Assembly (NCBI RefSeq): GCF_000830885.1
Contig: NZ_CP006951.1
Span: 1,298,152 to 1,362,151, forward strand
Reading direction: 5' to 3'
From: Dehalococcoides mccartyi CG5
Lineage (GTDB): Bacteria; Chloroflexota; Dehalococcoidia; Dehalococcoidales; Dehalococcoidaceae
DNA length: 64,000 bases
Below, piece by piece: positions 1 to 7,548 of this stretch (the stretch's first letter is position 1; each line of letters begins with the position of its first letter). The translations under genes were made by a program, and so were the position numbers. Under the pieces are notes generated by a model, which worked only from the letters and a program-made list of their open reading frames with translations, did no database searches and was not told the DNA's origin.

Positions 1-339
1 AATGCTCCCGTTATCAAGTCTGGTAAAGGGAAGAATCTTCAGGTCTCAATCCCAGAAACGGCCACCCCAGTAGAAGCAGGCGTAAAAAACGAACTTGATA
101 GAATTGTTGATGCCGCAAACCGAAAAGCTAATAAAAACTATCCTGATAATACATCCCTAATAATCTTTTTCGATGATACGAAACTCTCCGAAGAAAGATT
201 GCAAGCATTAAACTTACCGACACTGGATGACTTCGTGAAAAAGAACCTCATGAATTTAAATCTCACATTTACAACGCTTTATCTCGTTGGTGGTGCAAAA
301 GTAGTTTTCCGGGAGTATCCCATCAAACAGAAAGAATAA
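1..339 (+). CDS. C-terminal part of an unknown protein (cut by window edge)
   Basis: An open frame runs from the first base to a TAA at 337-339 and gives 112 residues of a protein whose start lies outside the window. A hydrophobic beta-like stretch followed by DD (LIIFFDD) and a second one (TTLYLVGGAKVVF) suggest an alpha/beta fold, but I recognise no family. Hand-counted GC is about 39 percent, lower than the genes that follow, so it may be the edge of an accessory block. It converges on the minus-strand merR operon, and no clear terminator lies between them. Function unknown. Confidence 0.6.
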   Translation, partial: NAPVIKSGKGKNLQVSIPETATPVEAGVKNELDRIVDAANRKANKNYPDNTSLIIFFDDTKLSEERLQALNLPTLDDFVKKNLMNLNLTFTTLYLVGGAKVVFREYPIKQKE

Positions 340-506
340 AGGTCAACTCTAAGTCCTTGTCAGTACTACCTATTGATACCTCAGCTCCACCAAAGGTTTG
401 CCTAATCAACAAGGTTAAACCTAAGGTAGATTGGATTTATCCGGCACAGACAAACTTAGTCTACCCTTCTTTACCAACATGATATTTCTTATCCCTGTTT
501 GTGAAC

Positions 507-695
507 CTAACCGGATAAATAACGGGCAAAAGATTTTCTGTTTAACCCTACATGGATAAGTATGGAGGCAATAAATGCTATTGCAACGGCCACGTGGTGG
601 CCGGAATGACCGGGATGGACATGAGCTTCCGCTATTCCAGTTATTATAGTTGCCAGAAATAATACTGCCATGGATATACAAACCGCTCTTCTCAT
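507..695 (-). CDS. Small His-rich two-helix membrane protein (DUF4405-like)
   Basis: 62 residues with two predicted membrane helices (about 5-23 and 33-52). The linker between them is rich in histidine (HVHPGHSGHH), and a further His lies in helix 2 followed by NRK. This resembles one half of the DUF4405 / cytochrome b561-like membrane families, in which His residues can bind haem. The start ATG overlaps the stop of the upstream ferredoxin gene by 4 nt, so the two are translationally coupled. Ferredoxin plus possible haem-binding anchor suggests a small membrane electron-transfer pair. That role is inference, and haem binding is unproven. Confidence 0.6.
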   Translation of the reverse strand: MRRAVCISMAVLFLATIITGIAEAHVHPGHSGHHVAVAIAFIASILIHVGLNRKSFARYLSG

Positions 696-949
696 CTGGC
701 AACTCCAGAATGGAGTTTAGAATGTACAGGTGTAATAGCCTGCTGAGAACAGACCTTCGCACATTTCAAACACCCTTTACAGTGCTCCGGGCAGCTGATA
801 CGGGCGTGCTTGTGGAATGGCAGATTCACCTTGTCAATCACACCATTGGGGCAGGCTTCAATACATTTCCAGCAGGCCTTACATTTAGCCGTATCAAGAT
901 AAATATATTCAGTCGCGTTCTGTCTCTGTATCGGGTTGCGTAGTCTCAC
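692..949 (-). CDS. 2[4Fe-4S] ferredoxin
   Basis: 85 residues with two cluster motifs: CKACWKCIEACP near residues 23-34 (CxxCxxCxxxCP), and CPEHCKGCLKCAKVC further on, of which CKGCLKC...C supplies the second set. The likely start is GTG at 949, preceded by GGAG in the tail of merR. It lies 17 nt after merR and overlaps the next small membrane gene, so it is the middle gene of a three-gene operon. Predicted role is low-potential electron transfer, possibly at the membrane through its neighbour; the redox partner is unknown. Confidence 0.85.
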   Translation of the reverse strand: MRLRNPIQRQNATEYIYLDTAKCKACWKCIEACPNGVIDKVNLPFHKHARISCPEHCKGCLKCAKVCSQQAITPVHSKLHSGVAR

Positions 950-966
950 CAGTTTTCTCCTTGCGT

Positions 967-1677
967 TTAGCTATGTTCCTGAAGGTGCCGGGCTTCCTGC
1001 CGATAGATTCTGGTAGCCAAACACCCCTTGAAGTCACTTACCAGTTTAAACAGTTCCCCAAGCGGAATTACTTCGTGGTTTGGCAGGTGATGGATAATCT
1101 CATGCATAGTCTTAAATTCACTACGGGTTATTTCCATGTACTGTTGATAAATCTCAAAATCAGCTGGTTTTAAGCCAAACGTCAACAGCCGTTTGGCTAT
1201 TTGGGCTATACGTGTTTCTATGCCATCAAATACCGGCCCGTTTTCGGTTTCTGACGCTATAATAACACCCATGGCAATCAATTCATTTACATCTGTTTCG
1301 CTTAAACCCGAGACAGATATCAATTCGGCCAGAGATATACTTACGAATTGGGTTTCATCAGGCATTGGCTGGAATATATCACCCAGCACAGATTCCATCT
1401 CGGACACATGTTTTACATCCTGACCATCCCGCTTGGCCTGCAGTATAAGTTTTATTACGGATAAAGGAAGAAATCTTTTTGATTGGAATTCTTTGATTAG
1501 ACGGATATCTTCAACGCAATCAGGGCTATAGTAGGCCATATTGTGAGCAGTCTTGAGTGAGGGAAATAGCAAACCTTCACGGGTGTAGTAGTGTATAGTC
1601 GGCAAAGAAACACCCGCCGCTTTGGCGACTTCACTTATCCGCATCAGCCCTTGTTTAACTATATCTGTTTTTCTCAT
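967..1677 (-). CDS. MerR-family transcriptional regulator
   Basis: About 236 residues. The N-terminal region (RISEVAKAAGVSLPTIHYYTREGLL, described here by its ISEVAKAAGVS and HYYTREGL segments) is a typical MerR winged helix-turn-helix. It is followed by a coiled-coil dimerisation helix and a long C-terminal domain of unknown ligand. An ATG seven codons upstream (1698) is in frame, but it sits at the edge of the predicted -10 and upstream of the expected transcription start, so I prefer 1677. No Cys effector motif is obvious. It heads an operon with a ferredoxin and a small membrane protein, which it probably regulates together with itself through the dyad at 1694-1726. Confidence 0.85.
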   Translation of the reverse strand: MRKTDIVKQGLMRISEVAKAAGVSLPTIHYYTREGLLFPSLKTAHNMAYYSPDCVEDIRLIKEFQSKRFLPLSVIKLILQAKRDGQDVKHVSEMESVLGDIFQPMPDETQFVSISLAELISVSGLSETDVNELIAMGVIIASETENGPVFDGIETRIAQIAKRLLTFGLKPADFEIYQQYMEITRSEFKTMHEIIHHLPNHEVIPLGELFKLVSDFKGCLATRIYRQEARHLQEHS

Positions 1678-1693
1678 CTTAACCACTCTATAG

Positions 1694-1727
1694 TGCATAG
1701 TATATACTTACACTATATACTATGCAA
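1694..1727 (-). promoter_or_regulatory. merR operon promoter embedded in a perfect 13-bp inverted repeat
   Basis: TGCATAGTATATA (1694-1706) and TATATACTATGCA (1714-1726) form a perfect 13-bp inverted repeat with a 7-nt spacer. Read on the minus strand, TTGCAT (1727-1722) and TATACT (1704-1699), 17 nt apart, make a good sigma-70 promoter lying entirely within the dyad. A regulator bound here would cover both promoter elements. Autoregulation by the MerR protein is the obvious inference. Confidence 0.7.
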
Positions 1728-1770
1728 GAAACGAAAAGCCTTTACAGCGTTACAAAACCACATCAAAAGC

Positions 1771-2808
1771 TTACTCCGGAAAAGCCGCTTTTAAAACCCT
1801 GAGAGCCCGCAGGGTAATCCACTTGCTGGGTTGTCTGTTTTTTTCCATTCCCATCCATGTTTTACCGGTAAAGCGGCATTCCATAGGCCAGCGTCCTTGG
1901 GGGTTTTGCCTGGCAAGTACTAAATCCAGAGCTTCGGCCAAGCGGGGGTCACGGGCATAGCCCGAAGCGGACAATACATCCAGCGTTTGCAGGATATCAG
2001 CCGCATAGCCCATGGGATAACCAAACTTGAACCAGCTGGAGCTTGGTTTGTCACCGGTACCAAAGGGATAATCCGCCGCGGCAGGGTTGTACTTAAGCAA
2101 AAAACTCAAGCCACGGTCAAGTGCATGTATTACGGCCGGGGAACGCTTGGACGGAGGGATTTTACTAAGGGCATTGAGTGATTTTACAGCCCCCCAGCCG
2201 CAAGACAATCCTGAATTAGGGCTGCAACTGAACATAGGTCCCGGGGTGTACATGTAATAACGGTCGGTCACACCCATAGTCTTGGAGTCTGCCATACCTT
2301 CACCGGTAATGAATCTGGCATGTTTCTCAACGGCAATTTGCAAGCGTTCATCTTCCAGCCATCCCAAATCTATCAGGGCGGATTCAAGATTGCCAGCCAG
2401 ACAGTGGAGAAAGCCTGATGGGGTACCGTTATAAGAAAACCAGCCGCCTTTGGACAGGTTATATTCAAACAGATAGTTGCAACCTTTTCTGACTCCGGCG
2501 TCAGATTTATCCGCCCCCAGCTGAGCCAGAAAAATAATCTGCCAAACGGTACTCTGGTATTTGGGGGAATAACCCGCACCGGAGTGCAACCAGTATCCTT
2601 CCGGCGACTGGGCTGCCAATATGGACGGGACCGGGCCGCTTAACATAATAGCTGCCTTGGCTTCTTTCAGTTCCGCATCATGTTCCCCGCAGCCGATAAT
2701 ATCTTTAAGGGTAAAGTAACGGACTGCCGGCTGGGCTTGGTCTGGCTCCAGTAACCAAGGGACAGGATCTGCCCGCAACTTGTCTTTCCATATTACTTTT
2801 TCAGACAT
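1771..2808 (-). CDS. Prenyltransferase / squalene-cyclase-fold repeat protein
   Basis: About 345 residues with repeated Q-x-P-x-G-x-W type motifs: QSPEGYW near residue 70, SKGGWF near 120 and QNPQGRWP near 305. These are characteristic of the alpha/alpha barrel of squalene-hopene cyclases and protein prenyltransferases. It is much shorter than a hopene cyclase (over 600 residues), and I see no DxDD catalytic motif, so a true cyclase is unlikely. Three ATG codons lie in tandem (2814, 2811, 2808); AGGA spacing favours the third. It is a single gene on the minus strand. The substrate is unknown, and no terpenoid gene lies nearby. Confidence 0.6.
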   Translation of the reverse strand: MSEKVIWKDKLRADPVPWLLEPDQAQPAVRYFTLKDIIGCGEHDAELKEAKAAIMLSGPVPSILAAQSPEGYWLHSGAGYSPKYQSTVWQIIFLAQLGADKSDAGVRKGCNYLFEYNLSKGGWFSYNGTPSGFLHCLAGNLESALIDLGWLEDERLQIAVEKHARFITGEGMADSKTMGVTDRYYMYTPGPMFSCSPNSGLSCGWGAVKSLNALSKIPPSKRSPAVIHALDRGLSFLLKYNPAAADYPFGTGDKPSSSWFKFGYPMGYAADILQTLDVLSASGYARDPRLAEALDLVLARQNPQGRWPMECRFTGKTWMGMEKNRQPSKWITLRALRVLKAAFPE

Positions 2809-2979
2809 CATCATGTTCCTTTGTATAGCCTTTTAATTATTATATTGCCGGTTTGACCGCAAAATCCATCTTCTTTTTAAATAACTGAACTGGGAAGTGT
2901 CTGAAATACCTGCAGGGGAACGGGTGCACCTGACCAGTTCCGGCAATACATCTCTCTGTATCTGCCGATTCCGGATAAT

Positions 2980-3005
2980 AAAAAGGGCGACCGCTAGCCG
3001 CCCCC
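2980..3005 (-). terminator. Rho-independent terminator after the unknown membrane gene pair
   Basis: On the minus strand GGGCGGC...GGTCGCCC forms a GC-rich hairpin followed by TTTTTATTAT, 20 nt after the stop of the 3025-3324 gene. Confidence 0.65.
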
Positions 3006-3024
3006 GAGATATGGATATTGGCAA

Positions 3025-3324
3025 CTACTGTTTAGCTAAAATCTTTTTAATAACCCCTTTGGGGTCGCTAAGTAGCAGGGATATTTCCCAAACCAGTAAT
3101 CCAAATATAATTACGCTAACCCCCAACAAGATTGCGTCCTGATTGATTTCCAGAAATTCACCGCCTTCCTGTAAATAGGCTATTACATGATCAACCAGCC
3201 ACATAATACTTGCTCCCCAGAACATAAGGCTCAGAAAACCCAGCTTGTACTTGTCATCCGGGGCTTTTATATACCAGATAGCGGTGGTGATTAGGGCGGC
3301 AACCAGAGTCATTATCAGCCACAT
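3025..3324 (-). CDS. Unknown three-helix membrane protein
   Basis: 99 residues with hydrophobic segments at about 1-18, 29-50 and 63-84 and a basic C-terminus (KGVIKKILAKQ). Its ATG shares a base with the TAA of the preceding gene (TAATG arrangement), so it is translationally coupled to it. Size and topology recall the RdhB anchor proteins of reductive dehalogenases, but no rdhA gene is adjacent and the sequence does not look like the usual RdhB, so I do not assign that role. A GC hairpin with a T-run closes the two-gene transcript. Function unknown. Confidence 0.6.
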   Translation of the reverse strand: MWLIMTLVAALITTAIWYIKAPDDKYKLGFLSLMFWGASIMWLVDHVIAYLQEGGEFLEINQDAILLGVSVIIFGLLVWEISLLLSDPKGVIKKILAKQ

Positions 3325-3716
3325 TACACACCTGCTCCAGCAGTATTAACCTTGGCAGATGCTTTTAACCTAGCTTCAGCAATAAGCACCATAATTACCC
3401 AGACGACAGTGACCGTAACAGCCATAGCACCGCCGACAGTAGCCATCTCATGCAGCATGGGGGCGATATCAGCCGGGTTTTCCATAGCCGTCAGAAATGG
3501 CCACCAAGGCACAACCTCTCCATGCCAGACATGCTCCAAAGCCAAGAGCAGAGTACCTCCCCAGAGCATTTTGTTTAACCAGCCTAATTTCCGGCTCCAA
3601 CTTAAACCTGAAATATTTTTAATCTCAGATCCCGGTTGTTTTTCTTTTTTCTCTATTACTTTTTGAACAACCGTAGTAACGGCCGCTTCCCCTGCAACCA
3701 CTAAAAAACATGCCAT
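3324..3716 (-). CDS. Unknown membrane protein
   Basis: 130 residues. A short hydrophobic N-terminus is followed by a charged segment (VIEKKEKQPGSE), then two membrane helices at about 48-66 and 92-115. His and Trp residues cluster in the loop between them (EHVWHGEVVPWW, and later LHEMATVGG). AAAGGAG lies upstream of the ATG. It is the first gene of a two-gene operon transcribed from the promoter at 3809-3838, and it directly follows the hydrogenase-like operon on the same strand. An accessory role to that complex is possible from position only. No family recognised. Confidence 0.6.
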   Translation of the reverse strand: MACFLVVAGEAAVTTVVQKVIEKKEKQPGSEIKNISGLSWSRKLGWLNKMLWGGTLLLALEHVWHGEVVPWWPFLTAMENPADIAPMLHEMATVGGAMAVTVTVVWVIMVLIAEARLKASAKVNTAGAGV

Positions 3717-3808
3717 AGTCTGCTGCTCCTTTCATTCCTCAGGTTTTATCCGAGTAATACTTGCAACTGGGATATTATTGCGTCTTGTTGCATTTAATAT
3801 TAATTGCA

Positions 3809-3838
3809 ATTATATATCCTGCCTATATGCCCCGTCAA
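3809..3838 (-). promoter_or_regulatory. Promoter for the unknown membrane pair
   Basis: On the minus strand TTGACG (3838-3833), an 18-nt spacer and TATAAT (3814-3809) fit a sigma-70 promoter about 95 nt upstream of the ATG at 3716. Confidence 0.55.
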
Positions 3839-3956
3839 TACCGGATAACAGGCGGATTTTTACAGATTGCGGATACCTGAAAGTGAGGATGGATAACCGG
3901 ATAGCGGTTTACTGAAGATAGTTCATATTTTTTAGCGGGTTAAAGCCGGAAGGTGC

Positions 3957-4502
3957 TTACTTTTTACGCAGGGACTGCATAAGCCCCAGCAAAGAATTTA
4001 TTATCTGGGCGGGTTCAGGAGGATTGCCCGGTATTTTTAAGTTTACCGGAAGGATTTTATCTACCCCGCCCAACACCCCGTAGCCTCCGTTGGCAATGCC
4101 GCCGCTGCAAGCATCATCGCCCAAGGCTATCACCAGCTTGGGTGAGGGCATAGCATTAAAGGTCTTGCGGACTGCAATAGCCATATTCTGGGTAACCGCA
4201 CCGGTGACTATCAGTATATCTGCATGGCGGGGAGAAGCCACAAAGCTGATACCGAAACGTTCCACATCATAATACGGATTGGAAAGGTTGTTAAGCTCTA
4301 TTTCAGCGGCATTGTCACTGCCGCTGTCCAGTGCCCGAATAGCCAGACTCCGCCCGAAGATAGTATTTATCTCGGATTTGAGGGCAAACCCCAGTTTATC
4401 AAACTCAGCATCACCAAGAGGCATCTGTTTGCATATCTTGGGCCCGAACATATTATTTAAAACGTTCTTCACGGCAAATACCTCACAGGTCTGTTCCGGC
4501 AT
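3957..4502 (-). CDS. HyfI/HycG/NuoB-like small subunit lacking iron-sulfur ligands
   Basis: 181 residues. The family is clear from DVERFGISFVASPRHADIL (residues 79-97) and the TGAVTQNM segment. In HycG the proximal [4Fe-4S] cluster is held by a DCGGCNGC motif, a GACGNSGG motif and PGCPP. Here these read DSGSDNAA (59-66), GDDACSGG (128-135) and PGNPP (158-162), so the ligand positions are S60, D63, D130 and N160. The remaining Cys (6, 25, 132) are not at ligand positions. The start overlaps the end of the large-subunit gene by 20 nt. It is the last gene of the hyf-like operon. It probably keeps a structural contact with the membrane arm but cannot pass electrons through a normal cluster. Confidence 0.9.
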   Translation of the reverse strand: MPEQTCEVFAVKNVLNNMFGPKICKQMPLGDAEFDKLGFALKSEINTIFGRSLAIRALDSGSDNAAEIELNNLSNPYYDVERFGISFVASPRHADILIVTGAVTQNMAIAVRKTFNAMPSPKLVIALGDDACSGGIANGGYGVLGGVDKILPVNLKIPGNPPEPAQIINSLLGLMQSLRKK

Positions 4503-6063
4503 AAGACAGATTCAGGCTTTTGTTTATCAGGGGGAAATCCGGAATAATATCCCCCAGTACCGCATGCTCTATGGCCTGCCAGTTGCAATAAGAGGCTGTC
4601 CGCACTTTATAGCGTTCTATTTTGCCGTCCCTGAGCCAAAGCCAGTGGAGGGACTGCCCGCGGGGAGATTCAACCAATACCAGACTGTAACCATTTACCG
4701 GCTTTAGCGGGATTGCATATTCACCGGCCGAAAGTTTGGCAGCGGTCTTTAGTATCAACCCAAGTGAGGTCTGCACCTCTGAGAGCCGCACCCTGAATCT
4801 GGCCATTACATCACCTTCAGGCAAAACAGGCAGCTTGAACGAAAGCTCAGGATAAAAACCGTAAGGCTGATTTAAACGGGTGTCTATGGCCTCACCGGAA
4901 GCTCTGGCTGTCACCCCGGTAATATTCAGGGGGATAAGCAAGCGGTTATTTACGATGCCGGTGGTCTCAAAACGGTCTACCACCGAAGTTTTGGCAAGAG
5001 CCTTCTCAACCTGTTCGCTAAACCTGCCCTCAAAGGCATACAGGTAATCTGCAAGTTCGGTTATAAGCTCACCGGGTATATCTTTCAGCAAGCCGCCGGG
5101 GGCAATTATGCCCTTTAAAAAGCGGGAGCCGGTAAGGCGTTTGTTCCAGCGCATAAGTTCTTCACGCAAAGCCGACAGGGAAGCCGCCCCCACCGGATAG
5201 CCTACATCTGTAAGCATACCGCTAAGGTCTGCCAGGTGCGAATAAAGCCTTTCCATCTCAAGGAGTATTAACCGAAGCTGTTCAGCCCGGCGGGGAGGAC
5301 GGGAAGAGCAGATATGTTCAACTGCCGAAGAGTAAGCATAGGTATTGGCGGCAGATTCGTCACCGCTTATACCTTCGGCTATCTTAAGGCCGAAATCTAT
5401 ATCCTTGCCCATAGCCAGTTTTTCCAGCCCCCGATGGGTATAAAAAAGCCTGACTTCCAGATTCAAGATAGGTTCGCCTATAGCGCTGAAACGGAAATGC
5501 CCCGGTTCAATAATACCGGCATGTACCGGTCCTACTCCGACTTCGTACACGCCTTCACCGCTTATCTTTTTAAATGGATAAAGGGCTTCATTTTCCACCC
5601 CGGCAGGCAAACTGAGCGGTTGGTTTTTAAAACTATTTGCCAGCGGATGAAAATTAGCAGGGTAGGTTTCATGCAGGAAAAGCCGTCTGCGGTCAAAGGC
5701 ATTTTCAAATTCACAGCCGTAGCCGTCCCGTATTTCTCTCTCAAAATAACAGGCGGACGGGAAAATGGCGGCAATTGAGGAAACCGGGCTGTCTGCCCGG
5801 CGGATAATTACCAGTGTCCCTGAGTAATTTCTTTTTTCAAATATATATAAAAGGCTAAGCCCCTGATAACCCCGAAAACCCTCCACTCCGAATAACCCGA
5901 TAAGCCCAAACCCGTCTTCAGCCAGCTTCGGGTAGAGGGCTGCCGCTTCCGTCCAGTCAAGCCACAGATAATAGTCTTTGTTAGCCCCTTTTTCCAGCTT
6001 GAGCGGATTTATAGCCGGGCTTAAAAATTCGGCCAGATAATTATGCAACTCAGGTATTTTCAT
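4483..6063 (-). CDS. HyfG/HycE-like large subunit (NuoC-NuoD fusion) without NiFe ligands
   Basis: 526 residues. An N-terminal NuoC-like 30-kDa domain (about 30-145, with EREIRDGYGCEFE) is joined to a NuoD/hydrogenase large-subunit domain containing VGPVHAGIIEPGHFRF (near 177-192) and THRGLEKLA. The RVCGICGFAH motif of HycE corresponds to GISGDESAAN (231-240): Cys to Ser233, Cys to Glu236, His to Asn240. The C-terminal DPCYSCT corresponds to NLSYAGT (518-524), and the protein ends two residues later, without the tail that the maturation protease removes in real NiFe subunits. It is therefore not a hydrogenase. It belongs to the energy-converting hydrogenase-related (Ehr) type in a broad sense. 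Confidence 0.9.
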   Translation of the reverse strand: MKIPELHNYLAEFLSPAINPLKLEKGANKDYYLWLDWTEAAALYPKLAEDGFGLIGLFGVEGFRGYQGLSLLYIFEKRNYSGTLVIIRRADSPVSSIAAIFPSACYFEREIRDGYGCEFENAFDRRRLFLHETYPANFHPLANSFKNQPLSLPAGVENEALYPFKKISGEGVYEVGVGPVHAGIIEPGHFRFSAIGEPILNLEVRLFYTHRGLEKLAMGKDIDFGLKIAEGISGDESAANTYAYSSAVEHICSSRPPRRAEQLRLILLEMERLYSHLADLSGMLTDVGYPVGAASLSALREELMRWNKRLTGSRFLKGIIAPGGLLKDIPGELITELADYLYAFEGRFSEQVEKALAKTSVVDRFETTGIVNNRLLIPLNITGVTARASGEAIDTRLNQPYGFYPELSFKLPVLPEGDVMARFRVRLSEVQTSLGLILKTAAKLSAGEYAIPLKPVNGYSLVLVESPRGQSLHWLWLRDGKIERYKVRTASYCNWQAIEHAVLGDIIPDFPLINKSLNLSYAGTDL

Positions 6064-6066
6064 AGC

Positions 6067-7548
6067 TTAAAAACCCAAACCCTTTACTATCTGGTTCAGG
6101 AAATCAGCCAGCATCTGGGGCTGGCAGACCCCTAAAAATACCACCCCGGCCATAATAATATAAATCGGCAGTTTCATGGACAGGGGAGTACGGAAAACAG
6201 GGCGGTCGGTATTTTTCTCACTGCGGGTAAAGGCCTTGAGCAGAAAAATGGCGAATGAAGAAGCCACCAGCAACAGGAAAAAGAGCACCATTAACACCAG
6301 CCAGACAGAAACACCCCCCAGCTGAATAAGTATATTAAGTTCAGACAGAAAAACCGGGAACATGGGCAGACCTACAATAGCGGCACTTCCCATTATAACC
6401 CCCCAAGCAGCCACCGGCTGGAGGCGGAATATATCAAATATACGGTCAAAACGGTCACTGCCGTACTGGCGGCGGATAATGCCGGCCGAAAAAAACAGCC
6501 CGCTCTTGACCAATGAATGCGCCAGTGTATGGAAAAGCATCCAGAATACCGCCAGAGGTGTACCTATGCCGATAGCCAGCAGCATGATTCCCATATGCTC
6601 TATGCTGGAAAAACCGATCAGTTTCTTCAGGTTGCGGCGGGACAGCATACTGAAAGCGGCTACCCCTATGCTGAGTATGCCCAAACCTACCAACACATTT
6701 GAAAAGGTTTCACCTATCTGGCTTTGGCGAAGCAGGGCGCTCAGGCGGAGGATACCCACTATGCCAATGTTTAATACCGTGGCAGACATCAGGGCAGTAA
6801 CCACTGACGGAGCTTTGGCGTAAGCCGCCGGCAACCAGTTGTGCAAAGGGACCAGACCGCTCTTGGCCAGAAGCCCGGTCAGTATCAGCAGGGCACTTAA
6901 GCCCAGCACCGAGGGCGAAAGCAGGGGAGCCAGACTGGCCAGCTCATCCCAGTTCAAGGTACCGGGGCTGCCCGCCTGCCGGGTAAGGGAAAAAAGAATA
7001 ATAAGCCCTATGAAGGCAAATATCATGGCGGTAGAGGCAATAAAAATATATTTCAAGGCAGCTACCAGATTGTCACGGGCATTCAGGGTGGCTATAAGCA
7101 GGGCCGAAAAAAGAGTGCTCAGCTCTAAAAACAGCCAGAACAGGGCCAGATTATTTGAGAAAAAGGCAAAGGTAATCACACTTAGAAGCAGATTAAAACC
7201 GATATAGAAAACGGGCAGGTTTTCTATATCCAGCTCTTTGTTTGAAAGCAGGTGGCTGACATAACCACGGGAATAAAGCGCCGCCAATATAAACACCACT
7301 GAGGCAATCAACACCTGAAATATACCCAGCTGGTCAACGAATAAGTAACGGCTTTCCATGAAATAATGGGGCAAAGGCAAGACTAAAAGTACCCAGAGAC
7401 TAAGCCCCAGATGCCACAAGCCATGCCCCAAGCTAAATCCGGCCAGTATGCCCGGAGACATACTGCCTCGGAATAAACGCATGCCCAGCAGTATTCCGCC
7501 CAGAAGCACTGACGGTAATATATAAGCTGCAAGTATCAGATTTTCCAT
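6067..7548 (-). CDS. HyfF-like antiporter/NuoN-type membrane subunit
   Basis: About 493 residues with roughly 14 membrane helices of the proton-conducting membrane transporter (Mrp/Nuo) family. Functional charges expected in the family are present: Glu in LFWLFLELSTLF, Lys in LAKSGLVPLHNWLP, and Lys in LAHSLVKSGLFFSAG. An in-frame GTG lies 18 nt upstream, but the ATG at 7548 overlaps the hyfE-like stop (TAATG), favouring coupled translation from there. It would form one of the two ion channels of the membrane arm. Confidence 0.88.
   Translation of the reverse strand: MENLILAAYILPSVLLGGILLGMRLFRGSMSPGILAGFSLGHGLWHLGLSLWVLLVLPLPHYFMESRYLFVDQLGIFQVLIASVVFILAALYSRGYVSHLLSNKELDIENLPVFYIGFNLLLSVITFAFFSNNLALFWLFLELSTLFSALLIATLNARDNLVAALKYIFIASTAMIFAFIGLIILFSLTRQAGSPGTLNWDELASLAPLLSPSVLGLSALLILTGLLAKSGLVPLHNWLPAAYAKAPSVVTALMSATVLNIGIVGILRLSALLRQSQIGETFSNVLVGLGILSIGVAAFSMLSRRNLKKLIGFSSIEHMGIMLLAIGIGTPLAVFWMLFHTLAHSLVKSGLFFSAGIIRRQYGSDRFDRIFDIFRLQPVAAWGVIMGSAAIVGLPMFPVFLSELNILIQLGGVSVWLVLMVLFFLLLVASSFAIFLLKAFTRSEKNTDRPVFRTPLSMKLPIYIIMAGVVFLGVCQPQMLADFLNQIVKGLGF

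Noticed and set aside
1771..2808. Squalene-hopene cyclase
   Set aside because: It is half the normal length and has no visible DxDD motif.
3025..3324. Reductive dehalogenase anchor protein (rdhB)
   Set aside because: Size and helices are similar, but there is no rdhA next door and no recognisable RdhB sequence pattern.
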